Below are positions 34,239 through 44,214 of a stretch of DNA of 64,000 nucleotides, one piece after another; the first letter of the stretch is position 1; every line of letters begins with the position of its first letter. The notes beneath the pieces were generated by a model that had not been told where the DNA came from, did no database searches, and saw only the letters and a program-made list of their open reading frames with translations. The stretch is from positions 124,001 through 188,000 of the forward strand of contig DLCN01000009.1 of the NCBI GenBank assembly GCA_002480645.1, given 5' to 3'. Position numbers and translations under genes: made by a program. The stretch comes from Balneolaceae bacterium UBA7797. GTDB lineage: Bacteria; Bacteroidota; Rhodothermia; Balneolales; Balneolaceae.

Positions 34239-36224
34239 TTATTTTTCCCATTTATTATTGCTGCGATCTGTATCAGGAAAATATCCGGTACGATCAATTT
34301 CTACGAGAATGATCGGTGATGATGCCGCAACTTCTATTGTTGTTGAGGTTTTCCCTTTTAACCATTCATCGACCGGAATTCTGATTTCTTCGGATGTTCC
34401 GTCCTCAAACTTTATGAACAGATCAACAGGCATTGGAATCCTACCCAGATCCTCAATAGTAATTTCACCAATACCATCAATGGTCTTTACATCTGAAACG
34501 GATTGGTCGAGCGTCCAGGTTTCAAAGTACCAGCTGCGCCAGAACCAGTCCAGATCTTCTCCGTATACATCCTCAAAGGTATTAAACATATCGTACGGGG
34601 TTGGGTGTTTGTAAGCCCATCGGTCGATATAGGTTTGCCATGCTTTATGAAAGGTTTCTTTTCCCAGCAAACCTTCTAGCGCAATAAGCACTGATCCGGG
34701 TTTTGGATAGGATGCAACCCCATAAGCAGGTCCGGGATAATGATAGTCCGACCATCGCATGATTTCCCCTTCTGCTGGAGATCCCGCAATTCTTAAGTAG
34801 CCATTAAATTCCTGGGTTAAGTTGTACGACCCGGGGAAATAATCCCATCTTGCCTGAGCTTCATGAAAGGTTGTTGATCCTTCATCCATCCATGCGTGCC
34901 GGCGTTCGTTGGTACTTACGATCATCGGGATCCACATGTGAGCTAATTCATGTGCTGTCACATCGTACAGTGCCCTGGCTCCTGCATTATTGTATGATCC
35001 GATGATAGTGATCATTGGGAACTCCATTCCTCCTCCTATGATCCCATCTGCTTCCACCGTGGTCATATGAGGCCATGGGTAGGAAAACCCGGTATACTCT
35101 GATAAATATGAAATGGAATGTGCAGCGTATTCTGCACTTTTATTCCATAAAGGAGCAGTTTCTCTCCAAAATGCATTGATTCGGGAATAATCTGTCTTCC
35201 CATCATTATCAATATCACCAACAGGGGTACGCATGCCATCCCAATTCGATTCTCGAACAAAACTATAGGCGACATCCCGCACATTTTCGGCAGTAAAATT
35301 CCAGGTAATCGTCCCTGTTTCGGTTTGATGTGTTACGTTACCGAAATCATTTTTTGTAACTATCTTTACCGGAGTATCGCTGGTACCGGCGTTAATGTAT
35401 CTATCATAGATGAGTTCAGACAATGTCTCATTTGCATTGGTTAATTCACCGGTTCCCATAACTATCCATTGTTCCGGTGCAGTAAAAGTAACCTGATAAT
35501 TTCCATGATCGTGGTAAAACTCGGCGTTTCCGGTAAAGTTATCAGTAAACCAACCATTCACATCATCAAGAACAGAGACACGTGGATACCAATATGCCAG
35601 GTGATATAAATTGTCTTTGTTATATCCCATTCTGGCTGAGGCCCCTCTCTTAGGAATTTTGAATGAATAATGGATACTAACAGTACCAGTTTCCATTGAG
35701 GGAATAGGTTCATTCAGAACAATCAACATAGTAGTGCCTTCAATTCCGTATGCAGGTTCACCCGGGCTGAGGCGGGATCTTTGAGTGAGCGTGTCGCCAT
35801 TTGAAGTAACTGTATGAATATTAAACCCTCCGGTTACCTCAACTTCTTCATTTCGAACAACGCCTTTAGCATGTAAGTTCTGTGCTAATTCCAGAAACAG
35901 GAATCCAAGATCGTTGGGCGAGTTATTGTGATAAGTTATCTGTACAGAACCGGTTACGAGTGTATCCTCAGGGATTATTTCTGCATCGATCATATAGTCT
36001 GCACGTTGTACCCAGTAGTTTTCCCCGGGTTCTCCGGTAAGCGTTCTGGTGCCCTTATTAACAGCATTTATAAATTGCGGAGGCAGATCGATGGGATAAG
36101 GAAGAGGGCGTTCTACAATAAATTCCTGTACTTTCTCGCTTTCAAATTGGCTGGTTTCCCGGGTGGTTGTGCAGGCACTTAGATATACCAATGCCACAAG
36201 TAATACCTTTAATAGTACTTTCAT
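34239..36224 (-). CDS. M1-family metallopeptidase, lipoprotein
   Basis: The 661-residue protein begins with a lipoprotein signal (LLKVLLVALVYLSAC, lipobox Cys near residue 19), so it is anchored in the periplasm or on the outer membrane. The zinc site is His425-Glu-Leu-Ala-His429 with the third ligand Glu448 (HEXXH-X18-E), and GGGMEFPM (~residue 395) takes the place of the GAMEN exopeptidase motif. An N-terminal beta domain (~70-320) precedes the catalytic domain. It is probably an aminopeptidase for peptides in the periplasm. It stands alone with 90-nt gaps around it; no terminator was seen. Confidence 0.9.
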   Translation of the reverse strand: MKVLLKVLLVALVYLSACTTTRETSQFESEKVQEFIVERPLPYPIDLPPQFINAVNKGTRTLTGEPGENYWVQRADYMIDAEIIPEDTLVTGSVQITYHNNSPNDLGFLFLELAQNLHAKGVVRNEEVEVTGGFNIHTVTSNGDTLTQRSRLSPGEPAYGIEGTTMLIVLNEPIPSMETGTVSIHYSFKIPKRGASARMGYNKDNLYHLAYWYPRVSVLDDVNGWFTDNFTGNAEFYHDHGNYQVTFTAPEQWIVMGTGELTNANETLSELIYDRYINAGTSDTPVKIVTKNDFGNVTHQTETGTITWNFTAENVRDVAYSFVRESNWDGMRTPVGDIDNDGKTDYSRINAFWRETAPLWNKSAEYAAHSISYLSEYTGFSYPWPHMTTVEADGIIGGGMEFPMITIIGSYNNAGARALYDVTAHELAHMWIPMIVSTNERRHAWMDEGSTTFHEAQARWDYFPGSYNLTQEFNGYLRIAGSPAEGEIMRWSDYHYPGPAYGVASYPKPGSVLIALEGLLGKETFHKAWQTYIDRWAYKHPTPYDMFNTFEDVYGEDLDWFWRSWYFETWTLDQSVSDVKTIDGIGEITIEDLGRIPMPVDLFIKFEDGTSEEIRIPVDEWLKGKTSTTIEVAASSPIILVEIDRTGYFPDTDRSNNKWEK

Positions 36225-36249
36225 GGGATAGTCTCAGATTTTGTTAAAA

Positions 36250-36633
36250 TTAGCTGGTATGACCGAAGTTTCGTTCTAAAGAATCTTTCAGGTCATTGAA
36301 CTCGATGGGCTTAACAAGATAGTCGAGGTAATCCGTTTCTTTAGCTTGTTGAACGTGATATGGATCAGAATTTCCAGTGATGTATATGACGGGGACATCC
36401 GAAAATTTCCGAATCTCTTTCATAGCATCAATTCCATCCATTTCACCTTCAAGAGAAATATCCATTAAAATCAGATCCGGATTAATTCGTCGGGCTACTT
36501 CAATTGCTGTTTTACCATAAACCAATTCTCCCTCAGCATCGTAACCTAATTTTTCCAAATAACTCTCATAGAGCAAATTCAGTATAAGATCGTCTTCAAC
36601 GATCATTACTGTTTTTCTTTTGTTATTATCCAT
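36250..36633 (-). CDS. Single-domain response regulator
   Basis: The 127-residue protein is a receiver only: MIVEDDLILN, Asp58 in LILMDISLEGEMDG, VPVIYITG and the Lys in YLVKPIEF are all present. The pattern EMDGIDAMKEI resembles receivers that act in phosphorelays or under PAS-type kinases. No kinase is adjacent on this strand; the M1 peptidase gene is 25 nt downstream and may share its transcript. Confidence 0.9.
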   Translation of the reverse strand: MDNNKRKTVMIVEDDLILNLLYESYLEKLGYDAEGELVYGKTAIEVARRINPDLILMDISLEGEMDGIDAMKEIRKFSDVPVIYITGNSDPYHVQQAKETDYLDYLVKPIEFNDLKDSLERNFGHTS

Positions 36634-36799
36634 GTCCTTAAGTTAGTCATTCCACCATTACTGGTAAATGTATAATAATAGGTTTAAACGTTAAAGAAAA
36701 TTGTTAAACAAAGAAAATTGCTAATTACTATCAAAGGGTTAGAAAATAATTAGCCATAGCACTATTTTGACCTTACAAAATTATAAATATTAGCGAAAG

Positions 36800-37957
36800 A
36801 TGTCACAAGAGATCCAACGAGTTAAAGAAGTGTATAATCAGCACTTTACAGACCCACCTGTAATAGTCACCTCACCGGGAAGAGTTAATTTAATAGGAGA
36901 ACACACCGATTATAATGATGGTTTTGTGATGCCTGCCGCTATCGATAAAGTGATCGTTCTGGCCATGTCGAAGAATGATTCCAATAAGATCGAGGCCTAT
37001 TCAGTAGATATGGATGAAAAGTATTCTGCTGATCTGAGCAGGGATCTAGAGGAACCGGATCTTCACTGGGCGAAATTCTTTAAAGGAATAGTTTCTGAAT
37101 TAAGTGAAAGAGGAATTAGCACAGGTGGTTTTAATGTCGTTTTTGGAGGTAATATTCCCATTGGCTCGGGACTATCTTCTTCTGCCGCACTGGAAGGCGG
37201 TATTCTTCTGGGATTGAGCGAACTTTTTGATTTTGAACTGAGCCGTATTGAAATGGCCAGGGTAGGGCAATTGACCGAACATAATCATGTAGGGGTGCGA
37301 TGTGGAATTATGGATCAATTTGCCAATTTACATGGGGAATCTGGTGTTGCTTTGAAATTAGACTGTCGTTCTCTGGAATTTGAACGTATCCCATTTAACC
37401 GGGACGATATTCAGATCGTGCTGTGTAATTCTAAAGTGAGTCATAACCTGGCTTCATCCGAGTATAACGTTCGCAGGGAGCAATGCGAGGCCGGAGTGGC
37501 TGTGTTAAAGAAGTATTATCCAGATATTTCGAACCTGAGGGATGTAAGTATCGATATGCTAAGAGCTCACGAACAGGAATTAGATGAACTTATATACATG
37601 CGATGTAAGTTTGTTATTGAAGAAAATGAGCGGGTACTCAGAGCCGGAGAATATCTTGAAAACGATGATTTTGAGGAGTTCGGACAACAAGTATATGCTT
37701 CCCATTATGGGTTAAGCAATGAATATGAAGTAAGCTGCGAAGAACTGGATATACTAGTAGAACTGGCTAAAGGACAACCCGGAGTGCTGGGTGCACGTAT
37801 GATGGGTGGCGGATTTGGGGGATGTACGATCAATTTTGTGGAACAAACAGCGGTAAAGGCTTTTACTGATCATATTACCACAGCATACAAAGAGAAGACC
37901 GGTATTGATACTGAGATCTATATTACCCGTATTTCTGAGGGTACTCATTTAAATTAG
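36800..37957 (+). CDS. galK: Galactokinase
   Basis: The 385-residue GHMP-family kinase phosphorylates galactose to galactose-1-phosphate, the first Leloir step. The galactokinase signature GRVNLIGEHTDYNDGFVMP (residues ~28-46), the ATP loop PIGSGLSSSAALE (~119-131) and the C-terminal MMGGGFGGCTINFV are intact. It lies just upstream of the LacI regulator and with the GH5-like and GH2 genes forms a galactoside-use island. Other Leloir enzymes (galT, galE) are not in the window. No LacI-type operator was found in its own upstream region. Confidence 0.95.
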   Translation: MSQEIQRVKEVYNQHFTDPPVIVTSPGRVNLIGEHTDYNDGFVMPAAIDKVIVLAMSKNDSNKIEAYSVDMDEKYSADLSRDLEEPDLHWAKFFKGIVSELSERGISTGGFNVVFGGNIPIGSGLSSSAALEGGILLGLSELFDFELSRIEMARVGQLTEHNHVGVRCGIMDQFANLHGESGVALKLDCRSLEFERIPFNRDDIQIVLCNSKVSHNLASSEYNVRREQCEAGVAVLKKYYPDISNLRDVSIDMLRAHEQELDELIYMRCKFVIEENERVLRAGEYLENDDFEEFGQQVYASHYGLSNEYEVSCEELDILVELAKGQPGVLGARMMGGGFGGCTINFVEQTAVKAFTDHITTAYKEKTGIDTEIYITRISEGTHLN

Positions 37958-37998
37958 ATCAAACCTTTTACTTGACTACGAGATGTTAACAAGGTAAA

Positions 37999-38014
37999 AT
38001 GTTATCGTTAACAT
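37999..38014. promoter_or_regulatory. LacI-family operator upstream of the regulator gene
   Basis: ATGTTATCGTTAACAT is the reverse complement of the site at 44159-44174 before the beta-galactosidase gene. The centre is the CG step typical of LacI-family sites. It overlaps the upstream ATG 38013 of the regulator frame, consistent with autoregulation. Confidence 0.75.
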
Positions 38015-38036
38015 GATTGAGATTCGGAGTCTGAAA

Positions 38037-39059
38037 GTGGCTGGAAAAGTTACCTTAAAACATATTGCTGATGAACTAGGCGTATCTGCTATGACGGTTT
38101 CCCGCGCATTGAATAATAGTGGAAGCGTTCAGGGAAAAACACAGGAAAGGATTCTTGAAACGGCACGGCAAATGGGGTATCGGCCCAATCACATAGCAAA
38201 AAGTCTGGTTTCCCGGCGGACTTATACTCTGGGTGTTGTGATTCCGGAGATCAGCCATTCCTTTTTTCCTGAAGTGATAAGGGGTATTGAGCAGGTTGTT
38301 TATGACAAAGGGTATCAGATCATTTTGGCTCATTCATCGGAAGATGCGGTCAGGGAACAGGAAGTAGTCGAAATGTTACTTTCAAAAAGGGTAGATGGAA
38401 TTATGATCTCCTGTTCACAGAATACGGAGGATGCCTCTTTCTTCGAAAATATTGCAAAAACAGATACCAGAATTGTTTTCTTTGACCGATGTATAGAAGA
38501 TATTGGGATCAGTTGTATCGGTGTAAATGATCGGAATGCAGCCTATAAGATCACTGAACATCTTATCAATCTTGGTAAAAGAAGAATTGCTCATTTGAAG
38601 GGGTCGGGGAAGGTATCCATTACCAAAAACAGATTGCTGGGGTTTGAAGAAGCGCTGCATCAAAACAGAGTTAATACGTTTAGCGAACTGATTATTGAAA
38701 GTGGATTCCAGGAAAAAGGTGGATACGAAGCGATGAAGATATTACTGGATTTACCCACTCATAAACGACCCGATGCTGTGTTTGCAGTGAATGATCCCGT
38801 GGCTTTTGGTGCTATGGAAGCCATTAATGAAGCTGGCTTGAGAATACCGGAGGATATGGCCTTAGTGGGATTTTCAGATGATATAAGATCCCCACTCATG
38901 TCGGTACCGTTAACTACAATTCATCAACCGGCGTATGATATAGGGACAAAAGCAGCTTCGAAATTAATACGGTTGATAGAAAACGATAAAGAACTACAGG
39001 AGAAAGTAATGCTGATTAGTACGTTAAAAGTGAGAGAATCCTGTGGGGCGAATCAATAA
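38037..39059 (+). CDS. LacI-family transcriptional regulator
   Basis: The regulator has the LacI HTH (VTLKHIADELGVSAMTVSRALN) and hinge (YRPNHIAKSLV), then a periplasmic-binding-protein-like sensor domain (YTLGVVIPEISHSFFPEVIRGIE ... PDAVFAVNDPVAFGAMEAI). The longest frame starts at ATG 38013, but that codon lies inside the operator; GGAG at 38026-38029, 7 nt before GTG 38037, makes the GTG the likely start (340 residues). The GH5-like gene follows after 12 nt, so they form an operon. It probably binds galactose or a galactoside and controls itself and the GH2 gene through matching sites. Confidence 0.9.
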   Translation: MAGKVTLKHIADELGVSAMTVSRALNNSGSVQGKTQERILETARQMGYRPNHIAKSLVSRRTYTLGVVIPEISHSFFPEVIRGIEQVVYDKGYQIILAHSSEDAVREQEVVEMLLSKRVDGIMISCSQNTEDASFFENIAKTDTRIVFFDRCIEDIGISCIGVNDRNAAYKITEHLINLGKRRIAHLKGSGKVSITKNRLLGFEEALHQNRVNTFSELIIESGFQEKGGYEAMKILLDLPTHKRPDAVFAVNDPVAFGAMEAINEAGLRIPEDMALVGFSDDIRSPLMSVPLTTIHQPAYDIGTKAASKLIRLIENDKELQEKVMLISTLKVRESCGANQ

Positions 39060-39071
39060 ACAGAAGTTGAT

Positions 39072-41624
39072 ATGAAAAGACTGATTTGGTTGTTACTTAT
39101 TTTGATAGGCGGTATATCACCGGCAATTGCACAGAGAATAGTAGTGAATGAAGCCGGAGTAATGATAGATTCACAAACCGGAGAGGAGCAGAATTTTTTT
39201 GGGGTGAATTATTCCACACCATTTGCTCACAGTTACAGAGCCATAAAAGAACTGGGATTAAATCATAAACAAGTAATTGACGAGGATGTATATCATTTTG
39301 CCCGATTGAATTTCAATGGATTCAGAATTCATGTCTGGGATACCGAGATCAGTGATAGTTTAGGAAATTTACTCACTAACGAGCATCTGGATCTGTTCGA
39401 TTATATGATCTGGAAACTGCAGGAACGGAATATCAGCATAATTATAACTCCCCTCACATTTTATGATAATGCCTATCCTGACGGGGCAACAGAAACACCC
39501 GGTTTTGCAAATTACATTTCCAAGGAACAAGCTCCGTTAAATAAAGAATTCTACCCGGTGATCAAGAATTACTTAGAACAGTTCTTAAATCATAAGAATC
39601 CTTATACCGGAAAGACCTATGTGGATGACCCGATGATCATAGCGACGGAGATCATCAACGAGCCCACCCATTATGGGAATGAAAATGCTATAACCGCATT
39701 CGTAAATGAGATGGCGGAACATGTCCGGTCAGTCGGCTGGGAAAAGCCGGTATTTTATAATGTTGCACAAAATCCTGATGTGGCTGATGCGGTTCTTAAG
39801 GCTGAGGTGGACGGATTAAGCTTTCAATGGTACCCTGCAGGCTTAGTGGGTGGCGAAACGATGGTTAAAAACTACGCTCCCCATGTAAATGATTATCCGA
39901 TCTCTTTTTCGAACAGAGCCGGTTTTTCAGGAAAAGCATTGATGGTGTACGAATTTGATGCAGCTGATACCAAAAATGCCTATGCCTATCCTATGATGGC
40001 CAGAAGTTTCAGAGAGGCAGGTTTCCAATGGGCTACGCAATTCGCTTACGATCCGACAGCAATTGCACCCTATAATTCAGATTATCCAACCCACTATTTA
40101 AACCTCCTGTATAGTCCCAAAAGGGCGTTATCCATGATGATAGCCGGTGAGATATTCAGGTCGGTTCCCCGAAACACTACCTTCAGTTCATATCTCACTG
40201 ATACTACATTTTTTGATGCTACCCTGGGAGTTCTGAGTGATCGGTCGATATTTAATGATGGCGAGAAATTCATTTATTCAGGAAGCAATGATCATAATCC
40301 AAAAGATCCGGAAGCCATTACACAGATCGCAGGAAGAGGCTCATCGGTTTTAATAACGTATGAGGGCACCGGCGCCTATTTTATGGATAAGGTTCGGGAT
40401 GGAGTGTGGCGTTTGGAAGTGAATGCAGACGTGATTGAATTAAGTGATCCATTTGAGAAACCAAATTTCAAAAAACAGATAAATCGGTTAGAAAAGAATG
40501 CACATGCAATTTCTATTCATTTACCAGACCTGAGTGAAAAATTCTGGGTTCGGTCATTGATCAAAGACAGGACTCCCATAAAAGCTGACAAAGGAAGTTT
40601 CATCATCACACCAGGTGTGTATGTTATCAGCAATAAAAAGATGCCGGTCGATCTGCCAAAGAGTATTGGGAATGGAAAGCTCGGTTTTAGTGAGTTTTAT
40701 GATAGAGATGGTCATAAAGTCGAACTTCCTGAAGTCGTTCATCATCCTCAAAACAATTGGATTGAAGGTAAAGATCATGTGCTGAAAGCAAATATTCAGT
40801 TGCCGAAAAAGGATATGCCGGTGCAGGTTGTGCTGGCTCCCTATGGGAAACGGGGGAGAGATATACAAATGACGGAAGTAACTCCGGGTAAATTTGAAGC
40901 GGTGATACCCGGTGATTTTTTAGAGCAGGGGAAAATTACGTATTGGATCACAGTTGGCGACCGTGGTAATCAGATCACATTCCCCGGTAGTTATAAGGGG
41001 TACCCCTGGGATTGGAATTATTACCATGATGAATTTTGGAGTGCAGATGTTCTGGCAGAGCACACACCGGTGGTTCTTTTTGACGCAGATAAGGATTTCA
41101 GAAAGGTCGATTTTTCTTTTGCAGCCTGGCAAGGAGAGTACGAAAGAAGGATTAAAAAAAGCGATTCTGATGCAGAGACCGAGTTATTGATCTTCGGAGA
41201 TTCCCTGAAGCAATCAGAGAAAAGTGCGTTGGGTTTCAGTGTTGAAACTACCGGGATTATTCCGTCTGGTCTTACAAATACATTCTCTTCCATGATCGTA
41301 TCAGCAGACAGTTATACTAAAGAAGAGCAGGATCTTACGATAGTATTGATTGATAAGTTTGGATTGCCGTATTCACAGGAAATCAGAATTACGAAGGGAA
41401 AAAAAGCATATGAGCTTTCGTTGAGTGATTTTAAGGCTGACCGTATGGTATTGCTGCCCAGACCGTATCCCGTATTTCTTCCCTTTTGGTTTGAAAATGA
41501 AACCGATTTGAAACTGGATGTAAATTCTGTTCAGGAGATCCAGTTCTTGTTACTCCCCAATGATGATCAGAATATAATTGGAGAAGCTAACGGCTTTTCA
41601 GTTTCCAAAGTGATTTTGAGATAA
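39072..41624 (+). CDS. Secreted GH5-like glycoside hydrolase, multidomain
   Basis: The 850-residue product has a signal peptide (LIWLLLILIGGISPAIA) and a clan GH-A (beta/alpha)8 domain over ~residues 20-400. EIINEPTHYG supplies the acid/base Glu after Asn and MVYEFDAADT the nucleophile Glu, the GH5 arrangement. The remaining ~450 residues form beta-rich domains, including one with VDLPKSIGNGKL and a possible carbohydrate-binding region at the C-terminus. It probably attacks a beta-linked polysaccharide such as a mannan or galactan; the exact substrate is not readable. Co-transcription with the LacI regulator links it to the galactoside island. Confidence 0.82.
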   Translation: MKRLIWLLLILIGGISPAIAQRIVVNEAGVMIDSQTGEEQNFFGVNYSTPFAHSYRAIKELGLNHKQVIDEDVYHFARLNFNGFRIHVWDTEISDSLGNLLTNEHLDLFDYMIWKLQERNISIIITPLTFYDNAYPDGATETPGFANYISKEQAPLNKEFYPVIKNYLEQFLNHKNPYTGKTYVDDPMIIATEIINEPTHYGNENAITAFVNEMAEHVRSVGWEKPVFYNVAQNPDVADAVLKAEVDGLSFQWYPAGLVGGETMVKNYAPHVNDYPISFSNRAGFSGKALMVYEFDAADTKNAYAYPMMARSFREAGFQWATQFAYDPTAIAPYNSDYPTHYLNLLYSPKRALSMMIAGEIFRSVPRNTTFSSYLTDTTFFDATLGVLSDRSIFNDGEKFIYSGSNDHNPKDPEAITQIAGRGSSVLITYEGTGAYFMDKVRDGVWRLEVNADVIELSDPFEKPNFKKQINRLEKNAHAISIHLPDLSEKFWVRSLIKDRTPIKADKGSFIITPGVYVISNKKMPVDLPKSIGNGKLGFSEFYDRDGHKVELPEVVHHPQNNWIEGKDHVLKANIQLPKKDMPVQVVLAPYGKRGRDIQMTEVTPGKFEAVIPGDFLEQGKITYWITVGDRGNQITFPGSYKGYPWDWNYYHDEFWSADVLAEHTPVVLFDADKDFRKVDFSFAAWQGEYERRIKKSDSDAETELLIFGDSLKQSEKSALGFSVETTGIIPSGLTNTFSSMIVSADSYTKEEQDLTIVLIDKFGLPYSQEIRITKGKKAYELSLSDFKADRMVLLPRPYPVFLPFWFENETDLKLDVNSVQEIQFLLLPNDDQNIIGEANGFSVSKVILR

Positions 41625-41627
41625 AAT

Positions 41628-41650
41628 AGCCGGATCTGTGGGATCCGGCT
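41628..41650. terminator. Shared terminator between the convergent GH5-like and GH2 genes
   Basis: AGCCGGATC and GATCCGGCT form a 9-bp stem with a 5-nt loop in the 41-nt gap between the two stops. Confidence 0.75.
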
Positions 41651-41665
41651 TCAACCTTTGATGTA

Positions 41666-44116
41666 TTATCTGATCTCGATGGTTTGCTTTGCTCCTTTTA
41701 AACCATCTGCTGAAAGTGAAATGGTAGCTTTTCCTGTTTCTTCTGTAGATCTGATAATGATCATGGCCTTACCGTAGAAGAGATCTACCCTATCATCCTG
41801 AAAAGGTTCAAAGGATTGGGGATCACCATTCCCGGCTCCCGCCAATATTGCCTTCCCTGAGACTTTTATCGTTACTTGTTGATCAGCGAGTGGATGGGGA
41901 TTTCCATCTTTATCCACTGCCTCCACGAGTAGGTAAGAAAGATCCATACCATCAGCATTTAGTTGTGTTCTGTCAGCGGTGATCTTTAGTCGATGTGCCT
42001 TTCCTGTTGTACTAAGTGTTTGTTCGCCGATCTTTTCTCCTTCTTTATATGCAACAGCTTTGAGTGTGCCGGGCTCATAGTTAACCCCCATCCACATTAA
42101 ACGAAACCGATCTACGGAAACCATGGAGGTTGGATTTTTGCATTTTTTACCCTGTGATTCATTATTCAAAAAGAGCTCGGCACAATCACCATTGGTATAA
42201 ACAAATACCGGTAAAGTATCCTGTGCTGATGATTCCCAGTTCCAATGAGGTAAGATATGAATGGTCGTTTCCTCCGGTTTCCAATAGCTTTTGTATAAAT
42301 AGTATCGATCCTTTGGAATACCAACAAGATCCACAATTCCAAAATATGAACTTCGGGAAGCTTCTTTATCGGTGAACCCCATCGCCTTTACTGATTGATT
42401 ATCATAAGGGGTAGGTTCTCCAAGATAATCAAAGCCTGTCCATACAAACTCACCGGCCACATACGGTTCGTCTTGTTGCCACATAAAGTCGTCGTCAGAT
42501 ATTTCCGCCCACCAGGGAGCATTAAGGTCATAGGAGCTAACCTGTAGTGATCTTGTAAAGCTTGTATCCGATTCGGGTAGCGGGAATTCATAGAAACCTC
42601 TCGTACTAACGGTAGAAGCAGACTCACTGATGATAACAGCTTTGTTCGGTTCCATTTGTCGCGCAAGGCGATACCGACGACCATAATTCCAGCTTAACAC
42701 ATCGTAATAATCCATGTGCCGGAGCCGGGCGGCATCTACATTATCATTAACGAGAGTGGTTGGTCGGGTTGGATCGTATTTGTTCACATAATTAACCATC
42801 GTATGCAGTCGGTGATATCCATTGTTAATATTCCATTGCACATCACCGATCTCGTTACCAACACTCCAAAGAAATACAGAAGGATGATTTCTGTCGCGCA
42901 CTACAAAATTTCGAATATTACGGTGTGCAAATTCTTCAAAATCTGTTTCTTTCAGGATGTCAGCTTTTGCGTCGTATTTATCAAAGACCTCATTAAAGAA
43001 CAGGATCCCCATCTTATCACATAATTCAAGCAACTCAGGAGCAGCAGTATTGTGACTGTTCCTAACTGCATTTACTCCCATACTCTTCATGATCTCCAAT
43101 TGACGCTCCATCGCCCGTGGATAAAAAGCTGCACCCAACGGGCCGTGATCATGGTGTAAGTTTACTCCCTTTAACTGAACTCGTTTATCGTTCAAATAAA
43201 ATCCATCATCCGGAGTAAAGCGGATAGTTCTCACACCAAAAGTGCTTTCATAAGAATCAGTTTGCTCTCCATTTGAGAATACCGACGTAACAACTGTATA
43301 GAGGGCAGGGTTATCAATATCCCACCTGACCGGGTTGGTAAGTGTTAGGGTGGATTCGAATAAACTTTGTTTTCCGGAGGTTACGTCCTTTTCCTGATCA
43401 CCCTCAGCAACAATATTTCCATTTGGCGCTTTGATTTGCTGCTTAACCCTGACGGATGATGTTTCACCGGAATAATTGTTGATGGTAGTTTGAATGCGAA
43501 CATCTGCCATATGTGGTTTCACGACCGGTGTAGTAATATAGGTTCCCCAAATATCTACGTGAACCGGGTTTACTGTTACCATTTGAACTTTTCTATAGAT
43601 ACCGGCACCAGGATACCATCGGCTATCGTGATCGCGGGTGTCGGCATGTACAGCTAGTGTATTCTTCTCTCCAGCAAGGATCTGATCAGTCACATCCAGA
43701 TAGAATGAGTTATAACCATAGTCCCACGTACCGGCAAGTTCACCGTTTACGTACACCTTGGGAAATGCCATGACTCCGTCAAAGATCAAATAGATACGTT
43801 TATCTGAAAATGAGGCGGGTATATCTAAGGTAGTTCGGTACCAACCCTGACCTTTCCAGGGAAGTTTAGCGGTACTGCCATTTCCGTTCGGATCAAAGGG
43901 GCCGGAGATCGCCCAGTCATGGGGTATAGTAACCGATTCCCAATCAGAATCATCTATTGATTTATCTGCACCGTCGGTTTGTTCCCCTTTTATAAATTTC
44001 CAACCGGTACGCAAATTTTCAACGGTCCGTAGGTCGGTGGCAGATTGTGAAACACCTTTTCCAGGTAAAGCGAACACGAAAAATAAAGCCAGTAATAGTA
44101 GTTGTAATCGATTCAT
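41666..44116 (-). CDS. Secreted GH2-family beta-galactosidase
   Basis: The 816-residue enzyme has a signal peptide (LLLLALFFVFALPGKGVS) and the GH2 order: sugar-binding jelly roll (to ~200), immunoglobulin-like domain, then the (beta/alpha)8 domain with LKGVNLHHDHGPLGAAF, NAVRNSHNTAAPELLELCDKMG, acid/base Glu in SVGNEIGDVQW and nucleophile Glu in IISESAS, followed by GEFVWTGFDYLGEPTPY. The C-terminal DUF4982- and Ig-like region is usual in Bacteroidota members. It would release galactose in the periplasm. A LacI operator 43 nt upstream of the start puts it under the island's regulator. Confidence 0.92.
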   Translation of the reverse strand: MNRLQLLLLALFFVFALPGKGVSQSATDLRTVENLRTGWKFIKGEQTDGADKSIDDSDWESVTIPHDWAISGPFDPNGNGSTAKLPWKGQGWYRTTLDIPASFSDKRIYLIFDGVMAFPKVYVNGELAGTWDYGYNSFYLDVTDQILAGEKNTLAVHADTRDHDSRWYPGAGIYRKVQMVTVNPVHVDIWGTYITTPVVKPHMADVRIQTTINNYSGETSSVRVKQQIKAPNGNIVAEGDQEKDVTSGKQSLFESTLTLTNPVRWDIDNPALYTVVTSVFSNGEQTDSYESTFGVRTIRFTPDDGFYLNDKRVQLKGVNLHHDHGPLGAAFYPRAMERQLEIMKSMGVNAVRNSHNTAAPELLELCDKMGILFFNEVFDKYDAKADILKETDFEEFAHRNIRNFVVRDRNHPSVFLWSVGNEIGDVQWNINNGYHRLHTMVNYVNKYDPTRPTTLVNDNVDAARLRHMDYYDVLSWNYGRRYRLARQMEPNKAVIISESASTVSTRGFYEFPLPESDTSFTRSLQVSSYDLNAPWWAEISDDDFMWQQDEPYVAGEFVWTGFDYLGEPTPYDNQSVKAMGFTDKEASRSSYFGIVDLVGIPKDRYYLYKSYWKPEETTIHILPHWNWESSAQDTLPVFVYTNGDCAELFLNNESQGKKCKNPTSMVSVDRFRLMWMGVNYEPGTLKAVAYKEGEKIGEQTLSTTGKAHRLKITADRTQLNADGMDLSYLLVEAVDKDGNPHPLADQQVTIKVSGKAILAGAGNGDPQSFEPFQDDRVDLFYGKAMIIIRSTEETGKATISLSADGLKGAKQTIEIR

Positions 44117-44158
44117 TGTATGAAAAATCAGGTTGGTAATAGAATGGATAAATACCGA

Positions 44159-44174
44159 ATGTTAACGATAACAT
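44159..44174. promoter_or_regulatory. LacI-family operator upstream of the beta-galactosidase gene
   Basis: ATGTTAACGATAACAT is identical to the 37999 site read on the other strand, and here the dyad extends to GAATGTTAACGATAACATTC. It also fits the TGWNANCGNTNWCA pattern of LacI-family operators. Confidence 0.78.
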
Positions 44175-44214
44175 TCAAGCGTAAAGTTCATACAAATTGC
44201 TAAGAAATGCTCAA

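Noticed and set aside
36695..36708. TTTAAACGTTAAAG upstream of galK as a third LacI operator
   Set aside because: Only the central CG and A/T flanks match; the TGTTA/TAACA arms of the two good sites are missing.
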